Source: JADJRG01 sp964474905 (lineage in GTDB: Bacteria; Myxococcota_A; Polyangia; Nannocystales; Nannocystaceae). Taken from it: a DNA stretch of 64,000 bases. This document shows, piece after piece, positions 59,801 through 64,000 of this stretch. The position numbers and the translations under genes are program-made. The notes under the pieces were generated by a model. That model was not told the origin of the DNA. It made no database searches and saw nothing but the letters and a program-made list of their open reading frames with translations. The number at the start of each line of letters is the position of its first letter. Position 1 is the stretch's first letter. The stretch is taken from positions 102,165-166,164 of the forward strand of contig CAYYUP010000005.1 in the NCBI GenBank assembly GCA_964474905.1, read 5' to 3'.

Positions 59801-60007
59801 GATCGATACGTATTTCTCGATCTCAACCGGCGAAAGCGCAGGCGCAGCCGTGATCACCTGGACCTGCACGCTGGTGACATCCGGCACCACATCGATCGGC
59901 AGCTCGTACGCCGCCCGCAAACCAAAGACGACAAAGAGCAAAGTCAGCACCACGACCATGGCGCGGTGCTGGAGGGACCAGGCGATCAGCGCAGCGAGCA
60001 ACTTCAT
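56900..60007 (-). CDS. czcA: Heavy-metal efflux RND pump, CzcA-type
   Basis: 1035 aa from the ATG at 60007; a longer frame upstream would overlap czcB. It has the twelve-helix RND organisation with two large periplasmic loops. In helix 4 the signature DFG-x3-DGA-x3-VEN is present (D398, D404, E411), equivalent to the proton-relay residues of CzcA; it marks divalent-cation (Zn/Co/Cd/Ni) rather than Cu/Ag pumps. N-terminus ELPIDVVPDVTSVQVQV is typical. It exports metal from the periplasm through the adaptor and outer-membrane channel encoded just upstream (czcC-czcB-czcA order), starting 7 nt after the czcB stop. Confidence 0.9.
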   Translation of the reverse strand: MKLLAALIAWSLQHRAMVVVLTLLFVVFGLRAAYELPIDVVPDVTSVQVQVITAAPALSPVEIEKYVSIPVERAMSGLPSVVEVRSVSKYGISVVTIVFEDDTDIYFARQRISERMTDARQAIPQGYGSPTLGPISTGLGEVFQFTLRSDELSLMELEELLTWTIGPQLRTVPGVVEVNSFGGFNRQYQVVVEAERLQAFGLSLGDVVAAVGAANANAGGGYIEHNQELFVIGSEGLVRSPEDLEEAVIKTTPEGTPITISAVGEVRFGGKLRRGAATIDGEGEAVVGVALMLMGANSRTVTAGLKQKLADLEPTLPEGVVVEPFYDRSVLVDRTIKTVATNLIEGALLVILVLLLLLGDLRAGLVVAVTIPLSMLFAVIVMNAVGMSGNLMSLGAIDFGLIVDGAVIVVENASRRLSLARRERGRVLTDAERIATIESSTLEVRKATVFGEAIVAIVYLPILALTGMEGKLFSPMATTVLLALTGAFVLSLTLVPVLISYLVRPGPEERETWILRAAQRSYKPALALALRWRRTALLLAVLAFVWVAALFPRLGAVFVPQLDEGDVLVEVRRLPGTSLTTTIDTGLRVERALLAIPEIIGIVTRIGSPVLATDSMNIEQSDVYIRLHERDEWRPGLTKEGLANEISALLEEAVPEVVGSISQPIQMRTNELVAGIRADVGVIFYGHELAMLGELGEQALARLRSVPGVVDLRAEPLDGLRYLRIKPDRRLLARFGLTVADVNLATETLAVGHQVGFVLEDDRRFDVVVRVDHGFDGDLAAIRRLPLRASSGEVVLLGDVAQVHFENGPALVNRDKQSRRMIVEFNVRGRDLVSTVVDAQAALADLDLPRGYRVEYGGTFEHYLDARERLLIVVPIALALILFLLWTALSRIRSALIIFLNVPFAVIGGVLALWIRDLPFSISAGIGFIALFGVAVLNGLVMITFCQRMQEEGATPLGAIRAAAELRLRPVLMTALTTALGFVPMALSTAPGSEVQRPLATVVLGGLISATLLTLLVLPVVYAAFGPDLRRRLSA

Positions 60008-60014
60008 CGGCAGC

Positions 60015-61220
60015 TCAGTCCTCGCCGAGAGTCCCGCGCAGGAGCACGCTTTTGAGGGACCAGGCGCCGCGATCGACGACACGCTCGCCCTCGCTGAGCC
60101 CGTGTGTGATCTCGACCAAGCCCGGACCTTCGGCGCCAACAGTCACGTCGTGCCGCTCGTAAACACCGCCCCCGAGATCGACAAAGACCACCGGCCGATC
60201 CTCGACGTCGATGAGCGCACTCCTTGGGACCGCCAGCACCGGGGCTGGAGGCGCGTCGGTGGTCGCGATCCGAGCGCGCCCAAAGAGACCCAGGCGAAGG
60301 GCCCCGTCCGGGTTCTTGATGATGATGCGGGCGGTGATCGTGCGGGCGTGTGGATCGACGGTCGGCGACAGCAGATCGACCTGGCCGAGCCACGGCCGCT
60401 CCGGGTAGGCGTTGAGAACAACCTCGGCCGCAGCTCCAACCTGGACCTTGGCGAGCGTGTGCTCAAACACCCGCGCCTGAAACCATGCCTCCTCGAGGTT
60501 GGTGATCGTCGCGACAGCGTCCACTTCGGTGACCGCCTCCCCTTCGACAACAGCACGCTCAGTGATCACTCCGGCACTCGGTGCCCGCAGCACGAAGGTC
60601 GATGCAGAACCCTGAGTACCGAGGCCAAGCGCCTGCAGACGCTGCTTGGCCGCCTTGGCCGAGGCCGCCAACGCCCTCGCTTCGGCGCGGGCAAAGGCCA
60701 ACTCCTGCATGGAGGCCATGCTCTTGCCGGCGAGCACCTCCAGGCGGGCGACGTTCGCCTTGGCCGAGCTCGCCCTCGCCTTTTGGGCGGCGAACTCCGC
60801 TCGAAGACCGCCGAGCCCAGGGGCGCGGATGGTGACCAAGGGCTGCCCCTGCACAACCTCTTCGCCCTCACTAAAGCTGACCTTGTGCACAAGTCCGGCG
60901 ACCTTCGCCACGACCTCAACAGTGCGCGCAGGATCGGCCTCGATCTGCCCGATCGCTTCGATCACTGGGGCCACCGAAACGCGCTCGACCTGCACTGAAG
61001 CGACGCCGCCCGCAGCGATCACCTCGGCGGAGAGCTTGACCCGACGCGGCAATGCCTCGTGCTCATGACCGTCATCGTTCGCCCCTTCGGCCTGCTCGTC
61101 CTGCTCGTCCTGCCGCAGAACATCAGCCGGCGCCTCGGCGGTGGTGCAACCCCCCCCAAGACCTGCCACCAATCCAGTGACAAGAGCGAGACGGCACACG
61201 AGCGACCGCACGGCAAACAT
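60015..61220 (-). CDS. czcB: RND periplasmic adaptor (membrane-fusion protein), CzcB-like lipoprotein
   Basis: 401 aa. Lipobox Gly-Gly-Gly-Cys near residue 25, then a short His/Asp/Glu-rich stretch (DDGHEHE) that may bind metal. Barrel-sandwich halves are VVAKVAGLVHKVSFSEGEEVVQGQPLVTI and the LRAPSAGVITERAVVEGEAV segment, with a coiled-coil hairpin between. It bridges pump and channel. Its ATG overlaps the stop of the channel gene by one base (TGATG). Confidence 0.88.
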   Translation of the reverse strand: MFAVRSLVCRLALVTGLVAGLGGGCTTAEAPADVLRQDEQDEQAEGANDDGHEHEALPRRVKLSAEVIAAGGVASVQVERVSVAPVIEAIGQIEADPARTVEVVAKVAGLVHKVSFSEGEEVVQGQPLVTIRAPGLGGLRAEFAAQKARASSAKANVARLEVLAGKSMASMQELAFARAEARALAASAKAAKQRLQALGLGTQGSASTFVLRAPSAGVITERAVVEGEAVTEVDAVATITNLEEAWFQARVFEHTLAKVQVGAAAEVVLNAYPERPWLGQVDLLSPTVDPHARTITARIIIKNPDGALRLGLFGRARIATTDAPPAPVLAVPRSALIDVEDRPVVFVDLGGGVYERHDVTVGAEGPGLVEITHGLSEGERVVDRGAWSLKSVLLRGTLGED

Positions 61221-62482
61221 CAGCGCACTCTCCCAGGCAGCAGGGCGGCGGCCCGCGCCAGTTCGACGCTGGCGATGCAGCGCTCACGACGGACGTCGAT
61301 GTACGCCGCCAAGAGGTCGAGCAGCGCGAGCTGCTGCAGCGCGCCCTCCCGAATCGTCACCCGTCCGGCCTCCATCTCTTGGGTCAGCTTGCCGAGGTAG
61401 GTCTCGATACTCGCGAGGCGGGAGGCATCGAAAAGTGCGAGTTCGGCGTCCGCCGCATCCAAGGCGCGCTGTGCCATCACGACCTCGCCGCGGATTCGCC
61501 GACGCAGTGCCCGGAGCTGCGCGTCGGCCTCGCGAACACGAGCCCGCGACTCCGAAATCTCGCCCTTATAAGTCTGACCAAGGGGACTCGGCAGCGGGAT
61601 CTCTAAACCAATACCACCGCCCAAGACTCGCTCATAAAAGCCGTCATGTTGGCCGTACAACACAATTGAGGGGTTTGGCACCCGCATGCGCTTGTAGAGC
61701 TGCCCCTGCTTGCGCTCGGCCTCTCGCTCGGCCGCGACAACCTCCAGTTCGGCGCGCCCCTCGAGACCGTGTTTGATCAAATTGTCGAGCGACTCGGGGA
61801 TCTCGAGAGCCGTCAACTCGCCGACGAGGTCGAGCTGTGCGGTCGCCGGATCGAGGCCGAGCAGGCTGGCGAGCTGGGCCTCCGCGATCTCCTGACGACG
61901 CTGCGCATGGATCGCTCGCCGACGGATCTTGATCCCGGTCGCGGCGGCGATCTCTGCAGCCAAACCACTGCCGAGTCCCGCCTCTTCGGTGGCCTTGGCG
62001 AGCTCCACCAAGCGCACAACACCGCGCTCGATTCGCTCGATCATCGCCCGCTCGTCACGAGCCGCCAGCGCCTCAAAATAGCGATTCAGAGCCTCTGCTG
62101 CGAGTTCACGACGCAGCGCTGGGATCCGAGATCGCTCCGCTTCGACGGCCGCATCGACCACCGCCAGGCGCCTCCGCCGTTGACCGCCGATCTCCAGCTC
62201 CTGGCTCAGGGTCCCGTAAAAATTGGCTGTGCGCTCGCCACCCTGCAGGGCTCGGCGCGCAGCCGCGCTCAGCTCGACCCGGGGATTGGAGGGCAAGATG
62301 CTGCGAGCGCTGAGACGCCTCGCAGCAACCGCGTCGACACTGTGCCCCAGCGCCTCAAGGCCCAGGCTCGCCGCGAGCGCACACTCGACCACGGCACCCC
62401 GCGCGAGACGACCCTTACAGGTCGACCCGTGGGGCGAAGGCGCCAGTAGCAGCCCCAGGACCAGAAGGTTCACGACAGACAT
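61220..62482 (-). CDS. czcC: Outer-membrane efflux channel (TolC/CzcC-like)
   Basis: 420 aa. N-terminal signal, then the alpha-helical barrel halves of the outer-membrane efflux family: NPRVELSAAARRAL and RRRRLAVVDAAVEAERSRI in the first half, and LRALRRRIRGEVVMAQRALDAADAELALFDASRL in parts in the second. First gene of the leftward czcCBA operon. No metal-responsive regulator lies next to it; the 188 bp upstream contain the promoter but I found no recognisable operator. Confidence 0.82.
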   Translation of the reverse strand: MSVVNLLVLGLLLAPSPHGSTCKGRLARGAVVECALAASLGLEALGHSVDAVAARRLSARSILPSNPRVELSAAARRALQGGERTANFYGTLSQELEIGGQRRRRLAVVDAAVEAERSRIPALRRELAAEALNRYFEALAARDERAMIERIERGVVRLVELAKATEEAGLGSGLAAEIAAATGIKIRRRAIHAQRRQEIAEAQLASLLGLDPATAQLDLVGELTALEIPESLDNLIKHGLEGRAELEVVAAEREAERKQGQLYKRMRVPNPSIVLYGQHDGFYERVLGGGIGLEIPLPSPLGQTYKGEISESRARVREADAQLRALRRRIRGEVVMAQRALDAADAELALFDASRLASIETYLGKLTQEMEAGRVTIREGALQQLALLDLLAAYIDVRRERCIASVELARAAALLPGRVR

Positions 62483-62670
62483 AGACCCGCGACGAAGATG
62501 AACCCTGTAGCGACCACACGGTCAAGGCGTGCGCCGCCAAAGAGGCGTGAACAAACTCAAGCTCTGGTCTGCCTTCGAGTTGTCGGACTCCTGCACGATG
62601 GAGCTGAGCGACGCTTCGTAAACCATTGGCGCGGCTGCGCCGGTGGGCGAGGTCCAGATCGAGAGAGTCG

Positions 62671-64000
62671 ATGCGAAACTTTGCCCTCCTCTGCACAATC
62701 GTCCTACCCCTCGCCTGTGGCGCTCCAATGGGCAACACGCTGCCCGTCAAAGCCTCCGTCAAGCCCTCCGTCAAGCCCCCCGCACAAACGAATGCAGCAA
62801 CTCCTCCCGCAGTCGAGGACCAGGGCGACCATGTTGGCGACGGCGTCTACGTCATCGACAGCCCACCCGGCGACCTCGCAGGCGTCGCCTGGGTCGGTAC
62901 ATCCGCCCACATCATGTTCGAAGAAAATCGCAGTGTGACGACCGACGGCACGACCCAAGAGGTCCACGACATGGTCCTGCGACCGCTGACAAAAGACGGC
63001 GCAGGGCCACCGACATCGGTCATGGCCAAAACCTGGTCGCCGGCCCGCGTGATCACAGCAAAGACCGGACTGCCCTACGTGTTGCGCTCGCTCGACGTCT
63101 ATCGTTTTGGAGACAGCGAGAGCCCGCAGTCCTCGCTACAACACCCCTTCGGTGACAACTTGCCCCGGGTTCTCGATCTGAGACTCGACGAGCCAGGACA
63201 GGTCTATGCGCTCCTCTCACACACAAAACAATGGAAGCGCAAGACGACAAAGCGCAAGACGACAAAGCGCAAGACGACAAAGCGCAAGACGACAAAGCAA
63301 AAGGGGCGTTTTGTCCTGCCGCCGTTTCGCGAGGCCCTTTTTGTCGCGACGACCGGCGCAAAAAAACCGCATCGCGTCTTCGATTGGGACTACCGCGGCC
63401 CGCCAGAGACGACGTCCCGAGATCTAGTCAGCTACGACTCCGGCGATGTCTCCAGGGCAGGAGCTCTCGTGCTGACACAGAGCCGGCGAGGCGAGGTTGT
63501 AAGCACACAGCTGCTGCAATTCAACAATCGCGGAAAACTCATCAGGACACTCCAACGCAGCGACATCAAGGCGGACCGACAGCTGCAGATCGAACTCCTC
63601 GACGATGGATCGGTGCTCCTCCTCACCCTCGAAGGTGCACCAAAAATGCCAGGGCCGCCCATCGAGCGCCGCGCAAGGCTCTTTGTCTGGAGTCCCCCAC
63701 CGAGCGACAAGCCTGCCGTGCACGAGCTGCCCCTGGCGGACGATATCAACCTCGACCGAGGGCGTCTCTACGCCTGCGCCAACCGAGCTTGGATGCTCAA
63801 CTCGCGGCGGATCGAAGAAAACCGAGGCACGCTCGAAACTCGCAAAGTTGGGACCGATGGCTTTGCTGAGGCGAACCAGCATTGGCAGGGCACAGCCGAG
63901 CGCGCCGGCCTCGGCCCCAATGGCTTTTACGCCAGCTGTCAGGGCCCACGGCTCCTCCTGGGGCTCGACTACCGCGATCGGGTCGTGGTGCTCGAGCCGT
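62671..64000 (+). CDS. Lipoprotein with KRKTT repeats (runs off the window)
   Basis: At least 443 residues, open through the right edge. The ATG at 62671 follows GAGAGA; signal ends Pro-Leu-Ala-Cys at about residue 16. The N-terminal part has two SVKP repeats and a Pro/Gln linker. The rest alternates beta strands and Gly/Asp turns, as in beta-propeller-like folds (VYALLSHTK, ALVLTQSRRGEVVSTQLLQF, VLLLTLEGAP), without a recognised family. A positively charged repeat KRKTT occurs four times at about residues 189-208. The C-terminus is outside the window. It is divergent from the czc operon. Confidence 0.6.
   Translation, partial: MRNFALLCTIVLPLACGAPMGNTLPVKASVKPSVKPPAQTNAATPPAVEDQGDHVGDGVYVIDSPPGDLAGVAWVGTSAHIMFEENRSVTTDGTTQEVHDMVLRPLTKDGAGPPTSVMAKTWSPARVITAKTGLPYVLRSLDVYRFGDSESPQSSLQHPFGDNLPRVLDLRLDEPGQVYALLSHTKQWKRKTTKRKTTKRKTTKRKTTKQKGRFVLPPFREALFVATTGAKKPHRVFDWDYRGPPETTSRDLVSYDSGDVSRAGALVLTQSRRGEVVSTQLLQFNNRGKLIRTLQRSDIKADRQLQIELLDDGSVLLLTLEGAPKMPGPPIERRARLFVWSPPPSDKPAVHELPLADDINLDRGRLYACANRAWMLNSRRIEENRGTLETRKVGTDGFAEANQHWQGTAERAGLGPNGFYASCQGPRLLLGLDYRDRVVVLEP
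63235..63294 (+). repeat. Four 15-bp repeats encoding KRKTT
   Basis: AAGCGCAAGACGACA four times with no base changes, then the degenerate AAGCAAAAG. It lies in the coding region of the lipoprotein at 62671 and keeps the frame. Confidence 0.9.

Noticed and set aside
59694..60998. 434-codon open frame on the plus strand over czcA and czcB
   Set aside because: The minus-strand genes have clear RND family motifs; the plus frame is a composition artefact.

Overview
The window is 64 kb of high-GC bacterial DNA. Its gene repertoire is typical of myxobacteria (Myxococcota), most like the Nannocystis/Enhygromyxa/Plesiocystis side: two membrane-anchored PknB-type Ser/Thr kinases, many lipoproteins with Thr/Ser/Gly/Asp-rich stalks, a DUF4215-type Cys-rich repeat protein, MopE-like NCDG motifs, a VIT-VWA lipoprotein, PEGA and TPR proteins. 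This placement is inference from gene content only. There is no rRNA; one tRNA 3' end lies at the left edge. Three 100-N runs are present. In each the flanks share identical sequence (16, 13 and 55 nt), and merging the flanks restores an open frame, so all three look like unjoined contig overlaps rather than missing genes.

Layout. 0-7 kb: a penicillin-binding transpeptidase, a TPR plus beta-barrel protein, a leftward three-gene operon (FlgT-like secreted protein, PEGA lipoprotein, AI-2E family permease) and an unrecognised 273-aa protein ending in a good terminator. 7-16 kb: DUF4215/fibrinogen-like lipoprotein, kinase 1, a lipoprotein, YihY/BrkB membrane protein, an unknown coiled-coil protein, and kinase 2 (split by gap 1). 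16-25 kb: a GCS2-type carboxylate-amine ligase fused to CBS domains, overlapping an AspA/AstE-type zinc hydrolase; then a TPR/membrane protein, a CBM9-like lipoprotein, a CAP-domain lipoprotein, and an MBL-fold persulfide-dioxygenase-like enzyme behind a perfect 22-bp AT-rich palindrome.

25-35.6 kb: membrane proteins, then the RNA-repair module rtcB-rtcA (leftward) divergent from rtcR (rightward), with a sigma-54-like GG-N10-GC element in front of rtcB; a membrane sulfatase-like hydrolase, an extended SDR and a CBS protein. 35.6-44.7 kb: a poly-Thr glycosidase-like lipoprotein, a VOC protein, a lipoprotein with a C-terminal Hint (self-processing) domain, a zinc-ribbon/MopE/heptad-repeat protein (gap 2) divergent from a radical SAM-SPASM enzyme, a polytopic membrane protein, a DUF2891 lipoprotein and adenine deaminase.

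44.7-52.9 kb has visibly lower G+C, longer intergenic stretches and mainly accessory genes: an unknown membrane protein, a histidine-phosphatase lipoprotein, an S41 peptidase lipoprotein (gap 3), a small lipoprotein, an AraC regulator and a PLP-dependent decarboxylase. It may have been acquired. 52.9-64 kb: a coupled membrane protein/VIT-VWA lipoprotein pair, a czcCBA-type divalent-metal RND efflux operon, and a lipoprotein running off the right edge that carries a KRKTT tandem repeat.

The strongest candidates for unusual biology are the Hint-domain lipoprotein, the overlapping GCS2-CBS/AspA pair, the radical SAM-SPASM enzyme next to a heptad-repeat protein, and the shared stalked-lipoprotein design seen at many loci.
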